Positions 1 through 7,967 of a stretch of 64,000 nucleotides of DNA are shown here, in pieces. The notes under the pieces were generated by a model, which made no database searches, was not told the origin of the DNA, and saw nothing but the letters and a program-made list of their open reading frames with translations. This DNA comes from Streptomyces sp. NBC_01445 (GTDB lineage: Bacteria > Actinomycetota > Actinomycetes > Streptomycetales > Streptomycetaceae), in NCBI RefSeq assembly GCF_035918235.1, contig NZ_CP109486.1, positions 620,001 to 684,000 of the forward strand. Reading direction: 5' to 3'. The stretch's first letter is position 1. Each line of letters opens with the position of its first letter. The position numbers were made by a program, and so were the translations under genes.

Positions 1-1149
1 CGCGAACAGAGCCGGGTAGCCGTCCAGCGGTGCGGCGAGTGCCGCACCGGCGAACGGTGCAAGAGCGGAAGCCGCCGTTGCGGGGGCGGCGAGGAGTCCG
101 GAGAGGCGTCCGTAGTGGGTGGTGCCCCAGCGGTCGGCGATGGCGGTGGCTTGCAGCAGGGTGAGGTTGCCGCGGACCATCCCTGCAGCGACGGACAGCG
201 TGAGCAGGAGGGTATACGGACCGGGGACGATCGCGAGCGCGGCGGTGGTGGCACCGCCAAGTGCGATGAGTGCCACGGTGCGGGCGGTTACTGCGGTGCG
301 GCGGGCGAGGGCGGTGTAGAGGGTGCGGCCGAGAGTCTGTCCGGCGCCGCCCAGGCCAAGGGCCCAGGCTGCTTGGCCGGTGGTGAGACCGCGCTCCAGC
401 AGGAGCGGGACGAGGGCGACGACGACGGCGTACACGGCGAACGCAGACAGAGTGAGGGCTGTGGCCAGCATCCAGAACGGCCGGCTCCTGGCCACTTGTA
501 CCGCCCCTCCGTTGGCGTGGGCAGGCGCGGAGGCCGCCTTCGGCCACGGCGCCTTGAGGGCGAGGGCGTGGGCCGGAATGGTGACCGCGGCGAGGATCAG
601 GGCCAGAACCAGGTAGGTGGCCCGCCAGGTGAGGTGGTCGGCGAGTACCGCGGTCAGAGGTGCAAAGACCGTCGAGGCCAGGCCGCCGGCCAGGGTGACG
701 ATGGTGAGGGCGCGGACGTGGTCGGGGGCCCGCCAGCGGGTGAGTGCGGCGAACGCAGGCTGATAGAAGGTCCCCGCCATCGCGAACCCGGCCACAGCCC
801 AACCGGTGAAGAATACAAGCAGGTTGGGGGCGGCGGCGATGATGAGGATGGAGAGGACGCCGAGGGCGGACCCTGCGGTCATGACGGTGCGGGGGCCGCG
901 GTGGTCGATGATCCGGCCGACGCGTATCCCGGCGATAGCAGAGATCAGCAGGGCGGCGGAGAACGCAGCTGTGGTCGCCCCGACGGGCCAGCCGGTCGTC
1001 GCCGTGATCTGCGGATTGAGGACGGGAAAGGCGTAGTAGACGATGCCCCAGCTGGTGATCTGGGTGACGCACAGCGCGGGCAGCACGGTGCGCGGCCGCG
1101 ACCGGTCCCCAGTTCCGGTCGCGGCCGAGCGGGCGTCCAGGTCGGTCAC
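1..1149 (-). CDS. MFS transporter of the ars locus (3' end off the window)
   Basis: About 383 residues are readable from a GTG at 1149 before the window ends, so the C-terminus is missing. The protein is strongly hydrophobic, with repeated membrane segments separated by short basic loops. One loop (GRIIDHRGPRTVM) is the MFS motif A between segments 2 and 3. The GTG start overlaps the arsI stop as GTGA, so the two genes are translationally coupled, and the gene is the distal member of the run that starts near 3248. Substrate is not visible in sequence. From context it could export an arsenical, perhaps an organic one, but it is not paired with a GAPDH gene as arsJ would be. Confidence 0.85.
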   Translation of the reverse strand, partial: MTDLDARSAATGTGDRSRPRTVLPALCVTQITSWGIVYYAFPVLNPQITATTGWPVGATTAAFSAALLISAIAGIRVGRIIDHRGPRTVMTAGSALGVLSILIIAAAPNLLVFFTGWAVAGFAMAGTFYQPAFAALTRWRAPDHVRALTIVTLAGGLASTVFAPLTAVLADHLTWRATYLVLALILAAVTIPAHALALKAPWPKAASAPAHANGGAVQVARSRPFWMLATALTLSAFAVYAVVVALVPLLLERGLTTGQAAWALGLGGAGQTLGRTLYTALARRTAVTARTVALIALGGATTAALAIVPGPYTLLLTLSVAAGMVRGNLTLLQATAIADRWGTTHYGRLSGLLAAPATAASALAPFAGAALAAPLDGYPALFA

Positions 1150-1604
1150 GGGCAGCAGCCTGTGGCCTGGGCCGGGGCTGCCTCGCTCTCGGCCAGGTCC
1201 GCGCAGCACCGGTCGGCGTTCTGCTTGGTCATTGCTTCGGCGTCTGCCTTGACGACGTAGACCTCCCAGGGCTCCTGACCGGGGCCGTGGACCCACACCT
1301 TGTCCTGCAGGGCGTAGCAGCAGGTGGTGTCGTTCTCGACGTCGGTGGCCAGACCCGCGTCGGCGAGGCGGGTGGTGGCGGCGTGGACGGCTTCGGTGGT
1401 CTCGACTTCGACGCCGAGGTGGTCCATGCGGGTCTCCTCGCCCGGGACGCCCTGGACCAGGACGAGCTTTAGCGGGGGCTCGGCGATGGTGAAGTTGGCG
1501 TATCCGTCGCGGAGTTTGGCCGGCTCCGTGCCAAACAGCTTGCTGTAGAAGGCGATAGAGGCGTTCAGGTCAGGGACGCGCAGGGCGAGCTGTACTCGGG
1601 ACAT
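1146..1604 (-). CDS. arsI: ArsI/CadI-type glyoxalase-fold C-As lyase
   Basis: 152 residues of the vicinal oxygen chelate (glyoxalase) fold, the length of ArsI proteins. Gln5, His62 and Glu114 have the spacing of the iron-binding residues of known ArsI enzymes, and the adjacent Cys95-Cys96 pair matches their trivalent-arsenic site. ArsI cleaves the C-As bond of trivalent methyl or aromatic arsenicals, releasing arsenite. The C-terminus adds two more cysteine pairs (Cys133-134 and Cys150-151), the second right at the end of the protein. The start at 1604 has a strong AGGAGG ribosome site. It lies 60 bp after the flavoprotein gene and overlaps the MFS gene. Cadmium-induced CadI relatives share the fold, but context favours arsenic. 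Confidence 0.88.
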   Translation of the reverse strand: MSRVQLALRVPDLNASIAFYSKLFGTEPAKLRDGYANFTIAEPPLKLVLVQGVPGEETRMDHLGVEVETTEAVHAATTRLADAGLATDVENDTTCCYALQDKVWVHGPGQEPWEVYVVKADAEAMTKQNADRCCADLAESEAAPAQATGCCP

Positions 1605-1664
1605 GAGAATCCTCCTGACGCGGGGACTGGTGCTCCGGCCGGGTGGCCGGGGCACTGGAGCGAG

Positions 1665-3044
1665 TCAGCAGCAGCCGCCCGGGGACGACTCCTCAACGGT
1701 GAGGGCAGCTGCAGCACCGACGCCGATCTGCACAACGGCGGGCGCGGGAGCACAGCAGCCGCCGCTCTCGCTCTGCTGTGCGGTGGGGTCGTCGAAGAGT
1801 CCGGCGCCGCCGCACACCCCGGTCTCGGGCAGGGTGAGTTCGACGCGGTCTGCGGACTCGGTGTCCCCGGCGATGGCGGCGACGACGGAGCGGACCTGCT
1901 CGTAGCCGGTCATGGCCAGGAAGGTGGGGGCACGGCCGTAGGACTTCATGCCGACCAGGTAGATGTCCTGCTCGGGGTGGGAGAGCTCGCGGTGCCCGTG
2001 GGGGTAGACGGTGCCGCAGGAGTGCTGGTTGGGGTCGATCAGCGGTGCCAGCTCGACCGGGGCCTGAAGGCGCTCGTCCAGTCCTAGGCGCAGCTCGGAC
2101 AGGAAGGAAAGGTCCGGGCGCAGGCCTGTCAGGACGATGACCTCGTCGACCGGGTCCAGGCGGCGGCCGTCCTCACCGACGAGGATCAGCCGGCCGTCCG
2201 CATCGCGCTCGACCGAGTCGGTGCGGAAGCCGGTGACCGCGTCCGCGTAGCCGTTGTCCACGGCGGCCTTCGCCGCCAGGCCGAGTGCGCCGCGGGCGGG
2301 GAGCTGGTCGGCGCTACCGCCCCCGAACGTGGAGCCGCTGATGCCGCGCCGCAGGATCCACACCGCGTGCGTGCCGGTCTCATCCGTCGCGAGGTCGGCG
2401 AGGGAGGCCAGGGCGGTGAACGCGGAAGCGCCGGAGCCGATCACGGCGGTGCGCTTGCCCGCATAGCGGGCACGGACGGCCGGGTCCTTGAGATCGGGAA
2501 CGCGGTAGGTGATCCGGTCGGCGGCAGTCTTCTCGCCGAGGGCGGGAAGGCCGCTCGCGCCGGCGGGGCTGGGTGTGGTCCAAGTGCCGGAGGCGTCGAT
2601 GACGGCGCGGGCGAAGACACGCTCCTCGCCTGCGGGGGTGGTGAAGTGGACGACGAACGGCTGGCTCTCACGGTCAGCGTCGACGATACGGTCACGGCCT
2701 ACACGGGAGACCCCGGTGACCGTGGCCTGGTAGCGGACTCGCTCGCCCAGAGCGTCGGCCAGCGGCTGGAGGTACTCGTCGGCCCAGTCGCCTCCCGTGG
2801 GACAGGTGGCAGCATCAGGCTTGGTCCAGCCGGTCGGCGCGAGGAGCTTCTCGGCCGCCGGATCGACGAGTTCGCCCCAGGTGGAGAACAGCCGCACGTG
2901 CGACCACTCGCGCACAGCGGACGCGGCGGCCGGACCGGATTCCAGCACCTGGTGCCCGATACCGCGCTCGTTGAGATGGGCTGCGGCGGCAAGCCCGGCG
3001 GGTCCGGCTCCGATGACGACGACGGGGAGCTGCTGCTCACTCAT
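1665..3044 (-). CDS. FAD/NADPH oxidoreductase with Cys-Cys tail
   Basis: 459 residues, cytoplasmic. An N-terminal FAD site GAGPAG lies at residues 12-17 and a second Rossmann site (VIGSGASAF) mid-protein would bind NADPH, as in flavin monooxygenase-like proteins of ars clusters. The last about 50 residues are a low-complexity tail with a lone Cys, a Gly-Gly-Cys-Cys and a terminal Gly-Gly-Cys-Cys, unlike the core. The start at 3044 has GAGGAG upstream. It sits between the small Cys-rich gene and arsI. It could oxidise trivalent arsenicals or act as a reductase; the substrate is not deducible. It is distinct from the second flavoprotein of the locus at 4290-5363. Confidence 0.82.
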   Translation of the reverse strand: MSEQQLPVVVIGAGPAGLAAAAHLNERGIGHQVLESGPAAASAVREWSHVRLFSTWGELVDPAAEKLLAPTGWTKPDAATCPTGGDWADEYLQPLADALGERVRYQATVTGVSRVGRDRIVDADRESQPFVVHFTTPAGEERVFARAVIDASGTWTTPSPAGASGLPALGEKTAADRITYRVPDLKDPAVRARYAGKRTAVIGSGASAFTALASLADLATDETGTHAVWILRRGISGSTFGGGSADQLPARGALGLAAKAAVDNGYADAVTGFRTDSVERDADGRLILVGEDGRRLDPVDEVIVLTGLRPDLSFLSELRLGLDERLQAPVELAPLIDPNQHSCGTVYPHGHRELSHPEQDIYLVGMKSYGRAPTFLAMTGYEQVRSVVAAIAGDTESADRVELTLPETGVCGGAGLFDDPTAQQSESGGCCAPAPAVVQIGVGAAAALTVEESSPGGCC

Positions 3045-3077
3045 GACGGTCGGTCTCCTCAAAGTTGGTGGGACGAA

Positions 3078-3248
3078 TCAGCGGGCGAAGGAGAGCGCGG
3101 ACATCTGGTTGCGCCGCTGATGGGCCGTGGCCCGGCAGGAGCTGTCGCAGACCTGCGCACGGCTGTCGCAGAAGCTGACGCCGGCCAGGTGACGAGCCGT
3201 GCGGCGGGCCCGGGCGGCGGTGAGAGCGGTGCGGATCAGTGCGGTCAC
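3078..3248 (-). CDS. Small Cys-rich protein (56 aa), unknown function
   Basis: A 56-residue basic protein starting at GTG 3248, with AGGGG 7 bases upstream. The centre carries three cysteines in the stretch FCDSRAQVCDSSCR. Similar small proteins with this Cys pattern are, as far as I recall, scattered through Streptomyces genomes without assigned function. It is the first gene of the minus-strand run, 33 bp before the flavoprotein, and lies directly beside the arsR1 operator. A role in metal or metalloid binding is only an inference from the cysteines and the neighbourhood. Confidence 0.5.
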   Translation of the reverse strand: MTALIRTALTAARARRTARHLAGVSFCDSRAQVCDSSCRATAHQRRNQMSALSFAR

Positions 3249-3271
3249 GACAACCCCTTGTTTCGATGTCT

Positions 3272-3319
3272 GTCTATGTCTGGAGCTTGCCACTCGTATC
3301 GACGAGTGTCAACATAGAC
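3272..3319. promoter_or_regulatory. Nested palindromes, likely ArsR1 operator
   Basis: Between the divergent arsR1 and small-gene starts lie two concentric inverted repeats: an outer GTCTATGT (3272-3279) / ACATAGAC (3312-3319) and an inner ACTCGT (3292-3297) / ACGAGT (3302-3307). The outer arm ends 2 bp before the arsR1 ATG, so a bound repressor would block both directions. Assignment to ArsR1 is by position. Confidence 0.65.
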
Positions 3320-3321
3320 GC

Positions 3322-3687
3322 ATGTCGAATTCAAAGGTTGTCGAGCTGGCGGTACTGGACGCCGAGACTGTGGCGCCGTGCTGCCCGCCGCTGACAGAGC
3401 GCCCCCTCACTGCCGAAGAGGCGGTTCGGACGGCCGCGATGTTCAAGGCGCTCGGTGACCCGGTCCGGCTGCGGCTGTTCTCGCTGGTTGCCTCGCACGA
3501 AGGCGGCGAAGCCTGCGTGTGCGACATCTCCGATGTCGGCGTCTCCCAGCCGACGGTCTCCCACCACCTGAAGAAGCTCAAGGACGCCGGGCTGCTCACG
3601 TCCGAGCGCCGCGGCACCTGGGTCTACTACCGGGTGGAGCCGTCGGTGGTCGCCGCCATGGGGCAGATGCTCGGCACCCGGGACTGA
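3322..3687 (+). CDS. arsR: ArsR-family arsenical repressor 1
   Basis: 121-residue winged-helix ArsR protein. The recognition region (SQPTVSHHLKKLKDAGLL, residues 75-92) is typical. Cys65 and Cys67 in the CVCD motif match the As(III) ligands of the E. coli-type ArsR, and an extra Cys20-Cys21 pair lies in an N-terminal extension. Arsenite or a trivalent organoarsenical would release it from DNA. The start ATG at 3322 lies directly downstream of the nested palindrome and has no good ribosome site, so the mRNA may be nearly leaderless. It is divergent from the small Cys gene/flavoprotein/arsI/MFS run, its probable target. Confidence 0.9.
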   Translation: MSNSKVVELAVLDAETVAPCCPPLTERPLTAEEAVRTAAMFKALGDPVRLRLFSLVASHEGGEACVCDISDVGVSQPTVSHHLKKLKDAGLLTSERRGTWVYYRVEPSVVAAMGQMLGTRD

Positions 3688-3725
3688 GCCGATCGGACAA
3701 CTTGCTCGGAAGGCGGGTGAGGGTG

Positions 3726-4268
3726 ATGGGCACGTCGTCGTCGCTGGATCGTCAGGCGGTCCACGAGGAGCTGGAGCGGGCCCGCGCGGTGTTCCACCGG
3801 CTCCTCGACGGCGCCAGTACGGCCGACTTGCGCCGGCGCACCGAGGGCACCCGGTGGACCAACGAGCAGCTGATGTTCCACATGCTGTTCGGCTACATCC
3901 TGATGCGGCCGCTTCTGGTCCTGTTCCGGATCTTCGGACGGTTGCCGCGAGGCGTCGGACGGGTCTTTGCCCGGCTCCTCGACGCCGGGACCAAGCCGTT
4001 CGACGTCGTGAATTACCTGGGCCCGGTGGTCGGAGCGAGGGTCTTGGGGCGCCGCCGCATGGGGACCGCCTTCGACCGCGTGATCGCCTTCCTGCATCAG
4101 CGGCTCGACGCCGAGCGGGAGGCCGACTTCGCGCTCGCCATGCCCTATCCCACGCGCTGGGATCCGTTCTTCCGTGACGTCATGACCGTCGCGGACCTCT
4201 ACCGCTATCCGACCCAGCACTTCGATTTCCATCGCGCGCAGCTCACCCTGACCGACAGGGACCGTTGA
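3726..4268 (+). CDS. DinB-superfamily-like protein
   Basis: 180 residues from ATG 3726; an in-frame GTG at 3723 is an alternative. The predicted helical protein opens with a helix rich in Leu, Glu and Arg, then has RWTNEQLMFHMLFGY, which resembles the first metal-site helix of DinB/YfiT-like four-helix proteins, and ends with a histidine-containing helix (TQHFDFHRAQL). Such proteins bind divalent metal and often handle low-molecular-weight thiols such as mycothiol, but the reaction here is unknown. It follows arsR1 by 38 bp on the same strand. It may be a passenger in the ars operon or a thiol-linked detoxification factor. Confidence 0.75.
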   Translation: MGTSSSLDRQAVHEELERARAVFHRLLDGASTADLRRRTEGTRWTNEQLMFHMLFGYILMRPLLVLFRIFGRLPRGVGRVFARLLDAGTKPFDVVNYLGPVVGARVLGRRRMGTAFDRVIAFLHQRLDAEREADFALAMPYPTRWDPFFRDVMTVADLYRYPTQHFDFHRAQLTLTDRDR

Positions 4269-4289
4269 CCGAGGGCTTCAATCCCGAGG

Positions 4290-5363
4290 TTACGGCGTCC
4301 CGTTGGCCAGGAGCATGCTGATCTCGCGGGCCGCGTCGCGGGCGGGGCGACCGGCGCCGACGAGGGTCGCGGAGGCCGGGCCGGTCCAGTCGCCGTATCC
4401 GAGCAGATGCAGACGGGGCTCGTCCACGGCTCGCGTCCCGACCGTTGGGATGTGGCCGCGCGGCCCGCGCAGGCACAGCGGGGCGAGGTGGGAGAGCACG
4501 GGGCGAAAGCCAGTGCACCAGATGACCGCGTCCGCCTCCGCGCGCGAGCCGTCGGACCATTCCACGCCGTCGGCCGTGAGGCGGGCGAACATCGGTGACG
4601 CCTTGAGTAGTCCCGCGTCCCGGGCCTCGCGCACGGGCGCAACGGCGACGATGTCGCCGAGGGACGCGACCCCGCCGGTGTCGCTCGTGCCGGCATCCAG
4701 CGCGCGGCGCCGGGCGGTGGCGGCGTCGAACAGGGCACGGCCGTCGATGTCGTCGGCCAGGAAGCGCGGCGGGCGCTGGGTGACCCAGGTCAGGTCGATG
4801 CCGGGGTGGGTGGCTAGGTCGGCGGCGATCTGCGCACCGGAATTCCCCCCGCCGACCACGACGACCCGCTGGCCGGTGAAGTCCGCGGGCCGCCGGTAGT
4901 TCACGGTGTGCAGCTGTCGGCCCGAGAAGAGTTCCTGACCGGGCAGGGCCGGTAGGAACGGGCGCCACCAGGTGCCCGTCGCCGAGACAACTGCTCGCGC
5001 CGACCAGGCACCCGAGTCCGTCTCGACCCGCAACGGTCCGCCGTCGCGGCGTACCGCCTGCACGCGGACCGGTCGTTGCACGGGCAGCTGGTAGCGCTGT
5101 TCGTACTGGCTGAGGTACTCCACGACGTGGCCGGCGGCCGGGTACTCCTCGCCGCTCTGGGCGGGCATGAGCCATCCGGGCAGCGAGGAGAACGCCGCCG
5201 GGGAGAACAAATGCAGCGAATCCCAGGTGTGCTGCCAGGCACCGCCGGGCGTGGGCTGTGCGTCGAGGATGACGAAGTCCAGGCCCTGGCGGCGCAGGTG
5301 GTAACCGGCGGCGAGCCCTGCCTGGCCGCCGCCGATCACCACCACGTCCGCGGTGTGTGTCAC
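4290..5363 (-). CDS. arsO: ArsO-type flavin-binding monooxygenase
   Basis: 357 residues starting at a GTG that overlaps the acr3 stop (GTGA). FAD site GGGQAG lies at residues 11-16 and a second nucleotide site (VVVVGGGNSGAQIA) mid-protein, with the SxxFSSLPGW region of small flavin monooxygenases between. The size and the position after acr3 match arsO, described in Streptomyces arsenic clusters together with a thioredoxin reductase gene (arsT). ArsO is thought to use NADPH and FAD, but its substrate is not settled. It is transcribed as third gene of arsR2-acr3-arsO. Confidence 0.85.
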   Translation of the reverse strand: MTHTADVVVIGGGQAGLAAGYHLRRQGLDFVILDAQPTPGGAWQHTWDSLHLFSPAAFSSLPGWLMPAQSGEEYPAAGHVVEYLSQYEQRYQLPVQRPVRVQAVRRDGGPLRVETDSGAWSARAVVSATGTWWRPFLPALPGQELFSGRQLHTVNYRRPADFTGQRVVVVGGGNSGAQIAADLATHPGIDLTWVTQRPPRFLADDIDGRALFDAATARRRALDAGTSDTGGVASLGDIVAVAPVREARDAGLLKASPMFARLTADGVEWSDGSRAEADAVIWCTGFRPVLSHLAPLCLRGPRGHIPTVGTRAVDEPRLHLLGYGDWTGPASATLVGAGRPARDAAREISMLLANGTP

Positions 5364-6472
5364 GAGGACGTCGTCACCGCACGGGCGTCGAACTTCTTGC
5401 GCCAGGCGAGCGCGACGTAGACCAGGCCGATCAGCACGGGCACCTCGATCAGCGGGCCGACGACGCCGGACAGGGCCTGGCCGGAGGTGACGCCGAAGGT
5501 GGCGATGGCGACTGCGATGGCCAGTTCGAAGTTGTTGCCGGACGCCGTGAACGCGAGGGTCGCGGTGCGGTCGTAGGCCAGGCCGAGGCCCTTGCCCAGG
5601 AGGAAAGTGCCGAAGAACATGACGGCGAAGTAGACCAGCAGCGGCAGGGCGATCCGCACGACATCCACCGGCTGCGAAGTGATCGTCTTCCCCTGCAGGG
5701 CGAAGAGGATGACGATCGTGAAGAGCAGGCCGTACAGCGCCCACGGGCCGATCTTCGGAAGGAAGTTGGACTCGTACTTCGCGCGGCCGAGCTTCTTCTC
5801 ACCGACGCGGCGCGTGAGGAAGCCGGCGACCAGCGGGATGCCGAGGAAGATGACCACGTTCAACGCGATCTTCCACATGGAGATGTCCAGGCTCTGCCCG
5901 TCGCCCAGGCCCAGCCACTTCGGCAACAGATCGAGGTAGAACCAGCCCAGCAGGCCGAACGCGATGACCTGGAAGACCGAGTTCAGGGCGACCAGGACGG
6001 CCGCCGCCTCGCGGTCCCCGCAGGCGAGGTCGTTCCAGATGATGACCATGGCGATACAGCGGGCCAGGCCGACGATGATCAGGCCGGTGCGGTACTCGGG
6101 CAGGTCCGGCAGGAAGATCCACGCCAGGGCGAACATCACCGCGGGGCCGACGATCCAGTTGATGACCAGCGACGACACCATCAACTTCTTGTCGCCGGTG
6201 ACCGTGTCGAGCTTGTCGTAGCGGACCTTTGCCAGGACCGGGTACATCATCACGAGCAGGCCGAGCGCGATCGGCAGCGAGACGCCGCCGATCTCGACCT
6301 TCGCCAGGGCGTCGTTCAGACCGGGGATCAGACGCCCGAGCCCGAGGCCCACGCCCATGGCGATGAGGATCCACACCGCGAGGTAGCGGTCGAGGGTGGA
6401 GAGCTTGGCGACGATGCCGGCGCCGGCCGCCGCACCCTGGCCGGTCTGCGGGGACGCGTCGGTGCGGCTCAT
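5360..6472 (-). CDS. acr3: ACR3-family arsenite efflux permease
   Basis: 370 residues with about ten membrane segments, the ACR3 length. The start ATG at 6472 overlaps the arsR2 stop. The hallmark segment ARCIAMVIIWNDLACGD contains the conserved Cys required for As(OH)3 transport. It exports arsenite across the cytoplasmic membrane using the proton gradient. The gene is often called arsB in actinomycetes, but it is not of the ArsB ion-transporter family. Its arrangement after arsR2 and before arsO is a compact operon repressed by ArsR2. Confidence 0.95.
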   Translation of the reverse strand: MSRTDASPQTGQGAAAGAGIVAKLSTLDRYLAVWILIAMGVGLGLGRLIPGLNDALAKVEIGGVSLPIALGLLVMMYPVLAKVRYDKLDTVTGDKKLMVSSLVINWIVGPAVMFALAWIFLPDLPEYRTGLIIVGLARCIAMVIIWNDLACGDREAAAVLVALNSVFQVIAFGLLGWFYLDLLPKWLGLGDGQSLDISMWKIALNVVIFLGIPLVAGFLTRRVGEKKLGRAKYESNFLPKIGPWALYGLLFTIVILFALQGKTITSQPVDVVRIALPLLVYFAVMFFGTFLLGKGLGLAYDRTATLAFTASGNNFELAIAVAIATFGVTSGQALSGVVGPLIEVPVLIGLVYVALAWRKKFDARAVTTSS

Positions 6473-6777
6473 CAGCAGGCCCTCTTGTTCTCGGCGGCGG
6501 TACGGGCCGACGCGGCGAGCTCGGCGAACTGTTCGGACAAGCCGGCCAGGACCTCGGGGCACAGCTTGTAATAGGTGAAGCGGCCGCACGGCTCCGTCTC
6601 CACCAGACCGGCTTCGCGCAGCACCTTCAGGTGGTTGGAGAGGTTGGTCTGCTTGGCTCCGGTCTCCTCCACCAGGTGCGTCGTACAGAGCGTCTCTTGG
6701 GCAAGCAGAGTGACGATTTTCAGGCGGAGCGGGTCGCCCAGGACCCGGATCACATCAGTGTCGACTGAAGTCAGCAT
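6472..6777 (-). CDS. arsR: ArsR-family arsenical repressor 2
   Basis: 101-residue winged-helix protein with recognition helix around TNLSNHLKVLREAG. Cysteines are at 31, 64, 73 and the C-terminal residue 101; none forms the CVC pair of ArsR1, so this belongs to another ArsR metal-site class. It overlaps acr3 by one base pair set (ATGA) and is divergent from the arsC gene at 6854, with 76 bp between starts. It probably represses both directions and is released by As(III). Two non-identical ArsR proteins in one locus allow the two halves to respond differently. Confidence 0.92.
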   Translation of the reverse strand: MLTSVDTDVIRVLGDPLRLKIVTLLAQETLCTTHLVEETGAKQTNLSNHLKVLREAGLVETEPCGRFTYYKLCPEVLAGLSEQFAELAASARTAAENKRAC

Positions 6778-6793
6778 GGACTGATACTCTCAC

Positions 6794-6809
6794 ATCACTC
6801 GGCGCTGAT
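6794..6809. promoter_or_regulatory. Possible ArsR2 operator (ATCA-N8-TGAT)
   Basis: The 76 bp gap between arsR2 and arsC contains an imperfect palindrome, ATCACTCGGCGCTGAT, of the ATCA-N8-TGAT form seen in several ArsR/SmtB operators. Similar GCTGAT words occur at 6804 and 6820. Support is by form and position only. Confidence 0.4.
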
Positions 6810-6853
6810 ACCAGTCGGTGCTGATCTCCTGGGACCCACCGAAGGGGGTTCTC

Positions 6854-7489
6854 GTGTCCCCCTCCCCCGTCCTGCCCGATGGGCGTCTCGCCGCAGGCGC
6901 CGCCCGCCTGGCCACCGCGCACCGCGGCCGCTTCTGCGCGGAGACCGTGCAGAGGGTGATCACCGACTCCTACGAGCGCTTGGCCGCGACCGCCCGCGTC
7001 ACCACGCACCTGGTCGTCCTGGCCGAGCGCCTGGCGGCCGAACGCCTGGACGCCCTGGCACACATCAAGGGGGCGCCGGGCAGCGGACTGCCCCGGGTGC
7101 TGTTCGTCTGCAGCCACAACGCCGGGCGTTCACAGCTGGCCGCGGCCCTGCTTGCCCACCGCGCCCAGGGACATGTGACGGTGTCGTCCGCCGGCACCCA
7201 TCCCGCCGCAGCCATCGAGCCGGCGGTGGCCCAGGTCCTCACCGAAGCAGGCGTCCCGTCCGCGGAGGCCGCCTTCCCGAAGCCGCTGACCAACGAGGTC
7301 GTCCAGGCCGCCGACATCGTGATCACAATGGGCTGCGGCGACGCCTGCCCCGTCGTGGCCGGCCGTCGCTACCTGGACTGGCCCGTCGCCGACCCCGAAG
7401 GCGCCCCGATCGCCGTCGTGCGCACCATTCGCGACGCGATCGACGCGCACATCACCGAGCTGCTCGACTCGCTGCCGAGCATCGCCTGA
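6854..7489 (+). CDS. arsC: Arsenate reductase with N-terminal helical domain
   Basis: 211 residues from GTG 6854 with a GAAGGGGG ribosome site. The first about 75 residues are a helical extension, likely a three-helix bundle. The rest is a low-molecular-weight phosphatase-fold ArsC. The arsenate loop C86-S-H-N-A-G-R92 is present, with a conserved MGCGDAC cysteine pair and a DWP aspartate loop. It reduces arsenate to arsenite using thioredoxin or mycothiol electrons. It is the first gene of the divergent operon ending in a thioredoxin reductase. The extension is absent from the second ArsC next door, so the two are not simple duplicates. Confidence 0.93.
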   Translation: MSPSPVLPDGRLAAGAARLATAHRGRFCAETVQRVITDSYERLAATARVTTHLVVLAERLAAERLDALAHIKGAPGSGLPRVLFVCSHNAGRSQLAAALLAHRAQGHVTVSSAGTHPAAAIEPAVAQVLTEAGVPSAEAAFPKPLTNEVVQAADIVITMGCGDACPVVAGRRYLDWPVADPEGAPIAVVRTIRDAIDAHITELLDSLPSIA

Positions 7490-7547
7490 AATCCCCTGTC
7501 ATCACCGCCTGTTGAACTACTCGCTCCACGTTACGAAGGAAGAACCG

Positions 7548-7967
7548 ATGCCCTCCTCCCCGCTCGCCTCCGTGCTGTTCGTCTGCGTCCACAACGCCGG
7601 GCGCTCGCAGATGGCCGCCGGATTCCTCACCCACCTCGCGGGCGACCGGATCGAGGTCCGCTCCGCCGGCTCGATCCCCGGCGACCAGGTCAACCCCGCC
7701 GCGGTCGAGGCCATGAGGGAGGTCGGCGTCGACATCTCCGACCAGAAGCCGAAGATTCTCACCACCGAGGCCGTCCAGGCGTCTGACTACGTCATCACCA
7801 TGGGCTGCGGCGACGCCTGCCCGATCTTCCCCGGCAAGAAGTACCTCGACTGGGCCCTCGAGGACCCGGCGGGCAAGGGCGTCGACTCCGTGCGCCCGAT
7901 CCGCGAAGAGATCAAGACCCGCATCGAGGCCCTGATCGCCGAGATCGACGCGAAGACGGAGGCATGA
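7548..7967 (+). CDS. arsC: Arsenate reductase, thioredoxin-coupled class
   Basis: 139 residues, the usual size of the low-molecular-weight phosphatase-like ArsC. The P-loop C13-V-H-N-A-G-R19 holds the nucleophile. MGCGDAC and DWALEDP follow as in the paralogue at 6854. The start at 7548 has GAAGGAAG upstream. It overlaps the thioredoxin reductase start by ATGA, which supports thioredoxin as its electron source. It converts cytoplasmic arsenate to arsenite for export by Acr3. Confidence 0.95.
   Translation: MPSSPLASVLFVCVHNAGRSQMAAGFLTHLAGDRIEVRSAGSIPGDQVNPAAVEAMREVGVDISDQKPKILTTEAVQASDYVITMGCGDACPIFPGKKYLDWALEDPAGKGVDSVRPIREEIKTRIEALIAEIDAKTEA

Noticed and set aside
115..1260. Long + strand open frame
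   Set aside because: It is opposite the MFS and arsI genes, has a Gly/Arg/Asp-rich composition with no motif, and arises from G+C-rich codon bias.
5357..6571. 404-codon + strand frame
   Set aside because: Antisense to acr3, whose membrane segments and conserved Cys motif are unmistakable; the + frame is low complexity.
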